Assembly (NCBI RefSeq): GCF_000013445.1
Contig: NC_007796.1
Span: 3,384,936 to 3,448,935, forward strand
Length of the DNA: 64,000 bases
Origin: Methanospirillum hungatei JF-1
Lineage (GTDB): Archaea; Halobacteriota; Methanomicrobia; Methanomicrobiales; Methanospirillaceae
Direction of reading: 5' to 3'
Below the pieces are notes generated by a model. That model searched no databases. It had not been told where the DNA came from and saw only the letters and a list, made by a program, of their open reading frames with translations. Shown one piece after another: positions 29,201 through 38,342 of this stretch (positions are counted from its first letter, which is position 1; every line of letters begins with the position of its first letter). The position numbers and the translations under genes were made by a program.

Positions 29201-29213
29201 TCCTATTAGGCAA
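29201..29213 (-). promoter_or_regulatory. Shared palindromic operator TCCTATTAGGCAA (site 2)
   Basis: Matches site 1 and site 3 at 12 of 13 positions. Its CCTATTAGG core is 48 bases upstream of the TATA box in the direction of transcription. Confidence 0.68.
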
Positions 29214-29396
29214 CGCCCATACGAATAGATTAAATACCGTCACAGATTTTACAATGATATCCTTCTGTTTTATTCGAAGGATGGTAACCAATATCTTCCA
29301 TTTTTTCAGAATACTATCAAATAATTACATAGCTAATCCGGATTTCACTGCTATACCTCTGCTCGGAAAAAAACAAATTTTGGAAGAATAATGAAA

Positions 29397-32300
29397 TCAA
29401 CCTCCCTGTATCTCCAGCACAGAGGCATGAGTACCAACACCGTCATTTACCTGAAGCGTGACAGTATAGATGCCTGGATTATAATAGGTGTGCGATGGAT
29501 TAACTTCACCAGTAGTATTTCCATCCCCAAAGTTCCAGAGTCTTGAGGAGATTATCCCTTCAGAGACATCATAGAACCGGATTCGAAGAGGTTTGATTGT
29601 TGTATCAGGAACCCCGTAAAACTTTGCCTTAAGTGGAAGGGAGGAGGCCAGACTGGCGAACGCATTGATCCGACCTCCGGTAACACATCTACCAGATAGT
29701 CCGGATTTGAGATCAACATTATTCATTATGGCGGATTTTATCTGGGATGCTGAATATGAAGGGTTCTGTGCCTTTATGAGGGCTGCAACACCTGCCACAT
29801 GCGGGGTCGCCATAGAGGTCCCGCTCATGGTGCCATAGGAGTTGCCTTTGGTAGTACTCATGATAGACACACCCGGTGCAGCAACATCAACCGTTGTCGC
29901 ACCATAATTTGCCCAGGAAGCTCTTTGATCATATCGGTTTGTTGCTGTTACAGAGAGAATATTCACATTAGCCAGCGATGATGGAGAATGGGGATATGAA
30001 TCAGTATTATAGGGATTTCCATATATATCGCCATTTCCGGCCGCACATACAAAGAGTGCATCGGGATAGAGATTAATGGAATCACGAAGAGCATAATCGA
30101 TACCATAGGCTCCCCATGAGTTTGAGAAAATTCTCGCTCCCTTTGCATATCCCCAGGCAAAAGCCTCAATCGCATCACTTGTAGAGCCATACCCGTCAGC
30201 TCCAAGGAACCGAAGAGGCATAATTTTCACATTCCAGTTCACCCCGGTCACACCAATCCCATTATTTCCGACTGCTCCAATCGTCCCGGCACAATGAGTC
30301 CCATGACCATGTTCATCCATGGGATTTGGATCATTAGAACCATAGAAATCATACCCGGGAGTATTTGTTACCGGATCCCTCCAGATATTTGCGACCAGAT
30401 CTGGGTGATTGTAATCCACACCGGTATCAACAACCGCGACAATAACCCCTAGTGAACCGGTGGTTATGCTCCATGCTTCCGGAGCATCTATATCGGCATC
30501 ACCTGTTCCTCCACTCTGTCCGGTATTATGAAGTCCCCACAGACTGCTAAATGAAGGATCATTCGGAAGAACCTGGGTGCCAGGGTTAATTTGATTCAAA
30601 GTTCCGGAGACTATACTTGTCTGACCCTCATGAACCATCACAACGGTCGAATATGAATTATATCCAGAGAGAACCAGTGATACAGCATGTGAACCAATCG
30701 GCACGGAAGATAACGTCGCAGGTGTGCTCTTTGTGGTATCAACCCCGTCAAGCCAGATCCGTGCACCGGAAGGAGTTGAACTAACTGCAATACTCCCGGT
30801 AGGTATTGGTGAAAGGGTGGCAGATATGACAGTTGTCTGTCCTGAAGTTACAGATACCGAACGAGTATACTCCTGGTACCCGCTGAGTTTCAAGGTCACC
30901 GAATAGGTTCCGATTGGAACTGATGTTTGAGTATAGGGAGTAACCTGACCGGTGTTCACCCCATCAATCCAGATTTGGGCCCCGGATGGATTAGAATTGA
31001 AAGCAATCGTCCCGCCAGAAGGATTTGAGGCTGTATATTTAAAATATGCAGCACCTTCCCCGATACGGAGCCTTCCTGAGAAAATTCTAAACCACCCTGA
31101 TTCGCCCCAGGATGTCCCCCAACTGTTCTTACAAATCCAGTAAGTCCGGCCATTTAACGTTCCCCATCCCACAATAATAATTGCATGATTTGCATAGGAT
31201 GCACTGGACGTACTGTCAAGTATACCTGATCGATATGAATCAAAGGTGCTCTCTGCATAGACTCCGGCGGCAACCGGACCATAGAGATAAATCGCCGTCT
31301 TTATCGCATCATCAGATGGGATACTCCACTCATTCCCTCCACCGACATACCCCCAGGTCTCTCCTGCGGCCGTATCTACCGAATACCTGGTATACCCGGA
31401 CAGACTCTTACACGTACCATCCGAACCGGTATAGGGATAGTTCGCCTCGGTAACCGTCCCGACTCCACCACTCAAACCCGCCTTATTTACAAAGTATGCC
31501 ATTGCCGTGAAGAGTCCGCCATTACATCCACGCTGATCACCTGCACAGTTCACCAGGTACTGCTCAGCATAATCAGGGTTCATACCCGGATTTCCGGATT
31601 TTATCTCTTTATATGATTCAAAGGCACCGGTTGTTGCAAATGCCCAGCAACTCCCGCAACTTCCCTGATTCTTAATAGGGGTGGTATAATCTCCACCATT
31701 GTTCCGCCAGTCAAACGAAGTGGGAAGTCCTTCCATTGGTGTGATACCGGCGCCACTCACTATCGTGCTGCTTTTCAGATCATGCCGGAGTCCTTTCAGA
31801 TGTTCACGCTCTTCTGGACTCATGAGCATGATTGGATTTACCGCTGCAGTCCAGGAGAGATTATGTTCTTTCACATAGGCATTTATGTCATCCACTTCTG
31901 CTTGTGCTGCATTATATCGCTCTTCTTCGCTCAACGGATCTTCAAATCCTACTACCCCGCTCTGATATCCCGATGATAAACAGGTCGACCAGGAAGGCGG
32001 TGATGATGGAGGAGGAACATTCGGAACCTGAACTGTAGACGGTTTTACCTGAATAGTTTCAGGATAGGGGACTGTCTGCTGATTTACAGACACCGGAGGA
32101 TCAATAATTGTTGAATTTATAGAATACAGGTAATCCGGCTGGGCATACTCGACCATCGGGTTCATCCGATATAGTTCAATCGCTTTCATGGTCCCGGTAG
32201 TGTTGGGAACACTGACAACCTGCATTCCCTCAACACCCAGAGTGGATGGGTCTGCAAGAACCGTTGCGCCCATGGCTGCGTGTGCCTCTGCCTGAATCTG

Positions 32301-32687
32301 ATTTACAGAAGATAAGGGAGAAAAGTGGTCTGTCTTAAACTTTACAATAACCCGGTCAGGAATATATGCTTGTGCACATACAGAACTATTTTGTGTAATG
32401 TTTGTAGAAGGGAGTAATTGTTCAGGTTCCACCTTGGAGGATATTATACCTGACAGAACTGGTGACTGTACAATGCCTGATACCGGCCCATCTCCTTGTA
32501 AAGTTGACTTTGGAGTGACTGGGATTACAATCGACGGCAGGGAATATGGAGGAGCGACACCACTATCAGGAGGTTTCATCACCGCCTGTGAACCGGGCAA
32601 TATCGTAACTGATGTTGCCGCTCCCGACTCTAAACCGATACTTATGAGCAATATCAGAATGAATATTAATACTATTGGCTTGGACAT
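29397..32687 (-). CDS. Secreted double protease 2: papain-type plus subtilisin-type
   Basis: 1,096 residues and the same order as protease 1. Signal peptide about 1-24; S8 propeptide about 108-190. An added segment at 245-305 (EEERYNAAQAEVDDINAY) may serve as the papain propeptide. The C1A domain, 320-555, is more papain-like: Gln341, Cys347 (QGSCGSCWAF), RGCNGG, His501, Asn521 (KNSWGTSWGE). PEGA domains are at 560-630 and 631-700. The S8 domain has Asp754, His795, Asn885 and Ser958, and a PKD domain lies at 1020-1096. The S8 domains and propeptides of the two paralogs are very similar, while their papain domains have diverged strongly. Promoter at 32728-32800. Confidence 0.92.
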   Translation of the reverse strand: MSKPIVLIFILILLISIGLESGAATSVTILPGSQAVMKPPDSGVAPPYSLPSIVIPVTPKSTLQGDGPVSGIVQSPVLSGIISSKVEPEQLLPSTNITQNSSVCAQAYIPDRVIVKFKTDHFSPLSSVNQIQAEAHAAMGATVLADPSTLGVEGMQVVSVPNTTGTMKAIELYRMNPMVEYAQPDYLYSINSTIIDPPVSVNQQTVPYPETIQVKPSTVQVPNVPPPSSPPSWSTCLSSGYQSGVVGFEDPLSEEERYNAAQAEVDDINAYVKEHNLSWTAAVNPIMLMSPEEREHLKGLRHDLKSSTIVSGAGITPMEGLPTSFDWRNNGGDYTTPIKNQGSCGSCWAFATTGAFESYKEIKSGNPGMNPDYAEQYLVNCAGDQRGCNGGLFTAMAYFVNKAGLSGGVGTVTEANYPYTGSDGTCKSLSGYTRYSVDTAAGETWGYVGGGNEWSIPSDDAIKTAIYLYGPVAAGVYAESTFDSYRSGILDSTSSASYANHAIIIVGWGTLNGRTYWICKNSWGTSWGESGWFRIFSGRLRIGEGAAYFKYTASNPSGGTIAFNSNPSGAQIWIDGVNTGQVTPYTQTSVPIGTYSVTLKLSGYQEYTRSVSVTSGQTTVISATLSPIPTGSIAVSSTPSGARIWLDGVDTTKSTPATLSSVPIGSHAVSLVLSGYNSYSTVVMVHEGQTSIVSGTLNQINPGTQVLPNDPSFSSLWGLHNTGQSGGTGDADIDAPEAWSITTGSLGVIVAVVDTGVDYNHPDLVANIWRDPVTNTPGYDFYGSNDPNPMDEHGHGTHCAGTIGAVGNNGIGVTGVNWNVKIMPLRFLGADGYGSTSDAIEAFAWGYAKGARIFSNSWGAYGIDYALRDSINLYPDALFVCAAGNGDIYGNPYNTDSYPHSPSSLANVNILSVTATNRYDQRASWANYGATTVDVAAPGVSIMSTTKGNSYGTMSGTSMATPHVAGVAALIKAQNPSYSASQIKSAIMNNVDLKSGLSGRCVTGGRINAFASLASSLPLKAKFYGVPDTTIKPLRIRFYDVSEGIISSRLWNFGDGNTTGEVNPSHTYYNPGIYTVTLQVNDGVGTHASVLEIQGG

Positions 32688-32727
32688 GAAAAGTACCTCG
32701 AAAAAATATGATCCCTATTACACAACT

Positions 32728-32739
32728 ATTATATATAAT
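32728..32739 (-). promoter_or_regulatory. TATA box of double protease 2
   Basis: ATTATATATAAT, predicted start about 20 bases before the ATG at 32687. Same sequence and nearly the same spacing to the operator as in protease 1. Confidence 0.7.
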
Positions 32740-32787
32740 TCTGGTTAAGCGCTATTTGATTTATATTGTAAAAGTGGTTTTTAATCT

Positions 32788-32800
32788 GCCTATTAGGCAA
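32788..32800 (-). promoter_or_regulatory. Shared palindromic operator GCCTATTAGGCAA (site 3)
   Basis: Identical to site 1. The core is 49 bases upstream of the TATA box. A further similarity (AGATTATAAAT-like) lies about 15 bases beyond the palindrome here and at site 2. Confidence 0.68.
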
Positions 32801-32950
32801 GACCCCCAGACAGATTATAAATATTGAAGTTGCTATGAACAGTGACTGGGAGAGTATTTAAAAAGTTCTTAAAATTTTGGTATATACTTTCAAAAATGGG
32901 AAAACAGGGTCAAATGTTATATATCAACAGGAAAAAATAAAAGAAAATAG

Positions 32951-33355
32951 TTATTTCTTCTTCTTATCCATCGCCTGCTGCTTGACCAGGTTTCGGATCC
33001 TATCCGCAGTGCTCCCCTTGAAATCCACAAGGTCCCGTTCATGCACAGTCATGGTCGTTTCAGATGAAGGTACATCGGTGATTGCATCCGCTAACACATG
33101 ATCCAGTTTCTTCGCCCGTTCCCAGCATTCGAGCGCCTCCTCATTTCTCCCCAGGCCACCGGAGAGTGTGATGGCCTTAAATGCCCAGAGATCAGGGTTG
33201 GACGGATATATTGCGAGCGCCTGATCATATTTGTCCACCGCTTCCTCGTACTTCCCCTGGTATGCCAGTTGATCTGCCTCCAATGCAAATGCATCAGCCT
33301 TATTGAGGAGAACATCACGCTTGCTAAGGAATTTGTGGGTTGAATTTTCTGCCAT
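32951..33355 (-). CDS. Small TPR-repeat protein
   Basis: 134 residues. Two or three TPR units are visible: KADAFALEADQLAYQGKYEEAVDKYDQALAIYPSNPDLW and a degenerate one with NEEALECWERAKKLD. The C-terminus is basic (QQAMDKKKK). No signal peptide. It probably acts as a cytoplasmic adaptor; partner unknown. It lies downstream of the protease promoter region on the same strand as the split AAA gene, with a MITE between. Confidence 0.75.
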   Translation of the reverse strand: MAENSTHKFLSKRDVLLNKADAFALEADQLAYQGKYEEAVDKYDQALAIYPSNPDLWAFKAITLSGGLGRNEEALECWERAKKLDHVLADAITDVPSSETTMTVHERDLVDFKGSTADRIRNLVKQQAMDKKKK

Positions 33356-33581
33356 ATTTCTGATTCTTTCACATTAGGTGGGGACAGTATTTATGCTTTC
33401 ACCCAAAAAATCCCAGACCATCATTTCACTGATTGAATCGTATTCACCGTTTGTCGAATATACTGCCTAGATTAATGGGCAACTCCGAAATTTGGAACAG
33501 CAGTCGGTGTCGCGGATGTGAGCAGGAACCCAATCTTCGGAGAACAGAATCAGCCCGCTCCAGAAATAACTGAAAATTTAT

Positions 33582-33711
33582 GAGGCTGTTGCATAACTCT
33601 AAACCAATAGTACAATGAGGCAAAGCCCATAAATTTCATTGCCAATTAACGTTCCAACCGAATGGAAATTGTGCTCTTGAGGAAACGACATTTTAGTTGT
33701 GCAACAACCTC
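33582..33711. mobile_element. MITE 2 (IS1182-related)
   Basis: 130 bases, ends GAGGCTGTTGCATAACT and GAGGTTGTTGCACAACT (read inward), flanked by duplicated TTAT (33578-33581 and 33712-33715). It is nearly the reverse complement of MITE 1. It inserted exactly at the stop codon of the AAA/DUF4143 gene, and the target duplication keeps the TAA intact. Confidence 0.9.
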
Positions 33712-34254
33712 TTATATATATGACTCTTCGGTGAGGAGCCAGAACCAGAGGGGAAAATACGTAATTTTCCGGTCCTGAAAGATCTCTTCATCTAATATAT
33801 CAGAAGTAATAATAATCCCCTCACCAATCTCAAAATAATTCATTGCGGAAATCAGCCCTATTTTTTCTCTTTCACGGGTCATCGGATCTGAAATATCAAC
33901 AGAGACCTGAATAAGCCGAATGGAGTCATCCCTGGATTTTATGACAAAATCGACCTCAAATCCTTTTTCATCCTGCCAATAGTATATCTCTTTACCCTGA
34001 CGAAGCAGGGCTATGTATACAATATTTTCAAATATTCTCCCAATATCATTTGAAAACCAAAAAGAGACTGCCTGCATCATCCCATGGTCGATGCAATAGA
34101 GCTTTTTGGGCTTTTGTATTTGTCTTTTTAACGACGTATCGTAGTGATTGACAGAAAAAAGCAGAAATGCGTCTTCCAGGTATGAGAGATATCTAATTAT
34201 TGCATCAGTACTCAGGCTCTGGTAATCAGAAAAGAGCCTTTTCAAAGAATTATA

Positions 34255-36070
34255 CTCACCGTTCGCTGATCTTAAATTCAGATTCCTGAATTGATCCCAA
34301 TTGAGTATAAACACTAATATCAACATTCATCAGATTTAAAATCTCTCGATGCTTTTGATTTATCCCAGTAATTGTGTAAAAAACCTGTTCACCATAAAAT
34401 GAAACTAACAAATAAATCTCTTTGAAAAACTCAATAATTCTTTCAGTTTTAGGATTATTTACTATTTTCGTTGGATTATATTCGAAAAGACCACTCAAAC
34501 CCTGACCTCTACTTTTCAGCGAATCCCTGACTTTTTTCTCAATAATAACAAGTGGTCTCATTACAATAGTCAAAAACTTCACTAAACCATCAATTCTGTC
34601 ATCTCGTTGAATAAACATTGGGGCAAGTGAAAGTGCCTTTCCCTTCAGCCGATGAAATTGATGCTCTATGATATACTGATCACGGTAAGTCAGAACAACA
34701 TCTTGCATCGATAATTCATTTTCTGGTTTATTTGTTACATATACCCTCCATCCTGATAATTCCTGCGCTTGTTGAAGGGCTTGCAAGTTAATAGTTGGTT
34801 TAACCTCAATTCTCGTCGATTGTTCAATTCTGGCGGGATTGTTTCCGTATTTTCGTTTTGGAGTATTACTAATATGCTCGATATACTCAACTTCGAATAC
34901 CGCTGTTAATCCCTTATCTCCAAGAATAGCATGTACTTTTTCTTTTGCTTCCTCGATTGTTCGGTAAATTTTCTTTCCCTTTCCTCTTTTATTCATTGAA
35001 TTTATCTCAAAGAAAGCTTTTTTTACTTGCTCTTCAAGTGATAATCTGAATTTATTTGCATGAGCAAATGATTTTGCGTAGATTAGCCGTTCCTCCCAGG
35101 TTATGATTTTCCCCTCATATTCCATTGAATGAGATATTTTTTTCTCAAATCCTTCGGCTATAATCGCATCGCTTCCATCATAGTACGATCGTGAAACTTG
35201 TGTGAAGGAAAGATTAGACTCCTGATGTGCTATGATTGCAGAATAAATTTCCTGAGTAGGATGAGAGACTTCTGATAACGGGCATAAATAAAAGTCATTA
35301 TTGATAGTCGTATACAAACGAGTTGCTATGGCACCCATTTTGCAATCTCCCACAAAAAGTAATCCAGATTGTCCCGTAGATTTTTTCACCTTTTCCATTG
35401 CAGGGATATAGAGAGGATCATCAGCACAATTTCCAGGGACTACACTAACGGTGAGGGGCAAACCCAGCACATCAAGCACTGAAAGTACGATTTTTATTTG
35501 AGGGAGGGAGGCGTCATCTTTTGAGTTGCCAAATTGTATTAATCCGTTTTTATCGATAATTCCATTGCTGTTTACTGTTGTCATATCAAGACGGACGATG
35601 TTTTCATCCGTTAAACCATATATACGCAGTGTAGAACGATTTAATTCAGATTCAAATCGGTTCCAAAGTTCATTATTGTGCAATAGAGATAATATACGAG
35701 CCAAATGGTCATCAGTAAAGCATTTTGGACTAAATTGAAAACCAATCAATTTTTCCAGTAAATTTTTTTTGGTAGTAACCCACTTCTCCAAGGGACACAT
35801 ACGATGATCATTTTCGGTCAGGCAGTAGCAGATCCAAATGGCAATCGTTTCACCAATCGGCAAACCCACCCAGTTTCTGTGAGGCGAATATACCTCATTC
35901 AAAATTCGTATGATTTGAAGTTCTTTTAATGTTTCAAAGATATATGGGATTCCGCCGATGTGTTCAATTTGATGTGTCGGAGCGATCATCCCATATATAT
36001 GTACACTTCTCAGATATAAAGTTAAGCTTTATAATTTAACATTTACCTTATAAGATCAGCGAAAGGTAAG
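34255..36070. mobile_element. IS1634-like element (second type)
   Basis: 1,816 bp with ends CTCACCGTTCGCTGATC and CTTACCTTTCGCTGATC (read inward) and duplicated TTATA at 34250-34254 and 36071-36075, inside the AAA/DUF4143 gene. One transposase on the minus strand; its stop codon overlaps the left terminal repeat. Confidence 0.88.
34256..35989 (-). CDS. IS1634-like transposase (second type)
   Basis: 577 residues: DUF4277-like start (HQIEHIGGIPYIFETLKEL), then VRLDMTTVNSNG, LLFVGDCKMG, and YRDQYIIEHQFHRLKGKALSLAP, the glutamate segment of the DDE core. Uninterrupted. It is related in plan but not close in sequence to the IS1634-type protein at 5180-6684. Family assignment rests on architecture and the 5-bp target duplication. 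Confidence 0.83.
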   Translation of the reverse strand: MIAPTHQIEHIGGIPYIFETLKELQIIRILNEVYSPHRNWVGLPIGETIAIWICYCLTENDHRMCPLEKWVTTKKNLLEKLIGFQFSPKCFTDDHLARILSLLHNNELWNRFESELNRSTLRIYGLTDENIVRLDMTTVNSNGIIDKNGLIQFGNSKDDASLPQIKIVLSVLDVLGLPLTVSVVPGNCADDPLYIPAMEKVKKSTGQSGLLFVGDCKMGAIATRLYTTINNDFYLCPLSEVSHPTQEIYSAIIAHQESNLSFTQVSRSYYDGSDAIIAEGFEKKISHSMEYEGKIITWEERLIYAKSFAHANKFRLSLEEQVKKAFFEINSMNKRGKGKKIYRTIEEAKEKVHAILGDKGLTAVFEVEYIEHISNTPKRKYGNNPARIEQSTRIEVKPTINLQALQQAQELSGWRVYVTNKPENELSMQDVVLTYRDQYIIEHQFHRLKGKALSLAPMFIQRDDRIDGLVKFLTIVMRPLVIIEKKVRDSLKSRGQGLSGLFEYNPTKIVNNPKTERIIEFFKEIYLLVSFYGEQVFYTITGINQKHREILNLMNVDISVYTQLGSIQESEFKISER

Positions 36071-36884
36071 TTATAGGTATGAGGTTTCGCAATATTGGAC
36101 ACACAGAAAAGAGCTAGTTCTTTGAATATTTTCGGATTTCGCACTCCATGTCGCGACACGATATCCCGGTATATGATATCATCAAAATAAGATTGGAGCA
36201 ATGTAATGTGATCTCCTGCAGGATAGATAATTACTTCAGGAAATCCTCCCCGAACAAGATATTCATTGAAAATCCTTTTTATCTCGATCTTCTTATCAGA
36301 ATATGCGATTGTTTTCAGATCAAACGAGATGTTTTTATATTTCAGGAATTCGAAAAAACTGAACGGAAACATTCTGGTGGTAATGTGCCTTCCAGTCAGC
36401 CGGGAAGAGATTTCTTCTGACAAAAGTGAGGCATTTGAGCCACTTATTACAAATTTTATATTTTTTCTTTTATCGTAGATTCCTTTTAACCATTTTTCCC
36501 ATAAAGGAAAATTTTGTATCTCATCCAAAAAAAAATAGAGTTTCTGATCATCCGATGAGGCATACAGTTCCCGAAATGTATCTATTAATTGAGATAACTC
36601 ATCTCCCTGAATAGGCTGCAATCGGTCATCATCAAGGTTCAGATAGAGAACAGATGACTTTGGAACACCGTGCATGAGCAGGTCTGAAATTAACTGATAC
36701 ATAAAATAGGTCTTCCCACAGCGTCTCACACCAATAATGTCATGTATATGAGGAAGATCCATCTGAATCGGGCGATTTCTAATGTGCACAAAAGGCAATG
36801 CACTCTCCTGCCATTCAACAATCGCAGTTTTTAGTTTTGCCCGGGTATCCATGCAAAGAGATTGAATATACAAGGAGATATGTC

Positions 36885-36902
36885 TATCGCATATAGACGA
36901 TA
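36885..36902. promoter_or_regulatory. Palindromic operator-like site, proximal
   Basis: TATCGCATATAGACGATA: inverted TATCG/CGATA arms with an ATATA centre. It matches the distal site at 36917 in 16 of 18 positions. It lies over the expected transcription start of the AAA/DUF4143 gene. Confidence 0.6.
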
Positions 36903-36916
36903 AATTCTAAATAAAT

Positions 36917-36934
36917 TATCGGATATAAACGATA
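36917..36934. promoter_or_regulatory. Palindromic operator-like site, distal, over the TATA box
   Basis: TATCGGATATAAACGATA, start-to-start distance 32 bp from the proximal site (about three helical turns). On the minus strand it contains TTTATAT, the best TATA candidate for the AAA gene. A bound regulator would cover the promoter, so repression is the simplest reading. Confidence 0.6.
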
Positions 36935-37097
36935 GTTATCCCGATGAAAATTCTGCAGAAACATGAGATTTAAAACCTATATTCATTGCTTATAAAATAC
37001 CTCATTTGTTTTGATTATAAACAATGAAGTGGCCTCATTACCTTTCTGTTATTTGTGAAAATATTTACGATCCTGATACGAAATAATCAATCATATT

Positions 37098-37733
37098 ATG
37101 ACTACAATAAAAAATAAAATCATCATTCAGGGACCAAAAGTTCACGATGTGGGATATAGAGTTTTTCTCTTAAATCGTGCACTCCAATCAGGACTTATTG
37201 GCTTTTCTGCATTTAATCATACTTTGCCAGATAATATACAGCAGATTGAGATCTGCATAGAAGGAGATACTGAATCCATTGAAGAGTTTACCACAGATCT
37301 GCATGATAATATCCCCGTTCATGCCATCGTTGATACAATTTCCATTGAGCCATACGGTAAGCGGGTAATCACGATAATGGACTATATGCACCTTGTCCAG
37401 GTTGAACAACTGGATAAAGGAATTCCTGCGATTTTAAGTATTCAATCATCACAGGAAAAAATGTTGGAGAAACAGGATCGGATGCTCGAGAAACAGGATC
37501 AAATGCTCGAGAAACAAGATGTGATGATTGGTAAACAGGATCAGATGCTGGAAAAACAGGACCAAATGTTGGGAAAACAAGATCTGATGATTGACACCCA
37601 GAAACTGACCAACAAAGAGATACAAACATTACGATATGACTTAAAAACCGAAATGAATGAACGTTTCAATAAAATTGAGCATGAATTGCAGGAGGTAAAG
37701 AATGCTCTCCATAAACACGGAATCATGGCATAA
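37098..37733 (+). CDS. Acylphosphatase-like domain fused to a heptad-repeat coiled coil
   Basis: 211 residues. Residues 5-95 are an acylphosphatase fold: the motif VHDVGYR with Arg21 and a downstream GFSAFN with Asn40 as the likely catalytic pair; the loop is one residue longer than usual (GWVRN). Residues 115-165 are seven-residue units of the type EKQDQML, repeated about seven times, followed by a further coiled coil (TEMNERFNKIEHELQEVKNAL). Acylphosphatases are normally near 90 residues and free-standing. The coil suggests an oligomer or scaffold. Monocistronic; no signal peptide. Confidence 0.85.
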   Translation: MTTIKNKIIIQGPKVHDVGYRVFLLNRALQSGLIGFSAFNHTLPDNIQQIEICIEGDTESIEEFTTDLHDNIPVHAIVDTISIEPYGKRVITIMDYMHLVQVEQLDKGIPAILSIQSSQEKMLEKQDRMLEKQDQMLEKQDVMIGKQDQMLEKQDQMLGKQDLMIDTQKLTNKEIQTLRYDLKTEMNERFNKIEHELQEVKNALHKHGIMA

Positions 37734-38342
37734 AATATTTAGGAGATCCCGGAAAGAACTGCAGAAAAACCTATGCGAAATATTGGTTATTATCAATTAA
37801 ATTTAAGGTGTAAATATTTTAACTTGCAGAATGTTTTAAAAAACTTATGGAGGGTTCGCCTCAACCCAGACCGATAAAAAATTACCATGCTCCCCCTCAA
37901 AATCCAGACGGTCCCGTACATACATACGCAATGAAAGTTTCAGAGGAGGAACCAGGTGTGATTTCATCTGCAAGAATGCTTCCCCAGTTTTTCCTGTTCA
38001 CAGCACATAAGCACCTCAATATTTCTCCCCGGGAACTTCGGCAATATCTTTAAATGTCAGGTGGGAGGGCATATCTGGGGATTGAGAACCTTTGATTTAT
38101 GTGTATCAACTTTTTATTCGTCTATTCCATAAATCTACCAACTTTCGCCCTTTCGATGCGAATGTTCAGCCCAAGTAAAGAGACTATCACACATGCGAAG
38201 CCCTGTACGGATCGATGTACCCGCCATACCTCTGATTCCTTCACCCCTTGAAGAAACACGACTCATGCCTTCACTCACATGAATCATGACCATCATATCG
38301 CTGCCGTCAAATACGATGATGACCAAATAACTCGATGAGTTC
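37734..38342. other. Intergenic stretch with two doubtful small frames
   Basis: On the plus strand 37847-38053 could encode 68 residues (MEGSPQPRPIKNYHAPP...), without ribosome site. On the minus strand 38135-38344 could encode 69 residues whose start codon overlaps the next gene's ATG in CATG. Neither resembles a family known to me, and both may be chance. Confidence 0.3.

Larger units (their letters stand above)
33712..36852 (-). pseudogene. AAA ATPase with DUF4143 domain, split by IS
   Basis: 5' part 36076-36852: Walker A GVRRCGKT, Walker B LYFFLDEIQNFP, sensor FVISGSNASLLS, then GGFPEV, the typical AAA_14 module. 3' part 33712-34249: DUF4143 with YLSYLEDAFLLF, KLYCIDHGM, GRIFENIVYIALLR and VDFVIKSRD, a nuclease-like end. 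Removing 34255-36070 and one TATAA copy restores HTYNSLKRLF, so the original protein was about 430-440 residues. ATG at 36852 is preferred over a TTG at 36873. Such ATPases are frequent in archaeal genomes, often suspected to be toxin- or defence-like, without firm function. Confidence 0.88.
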
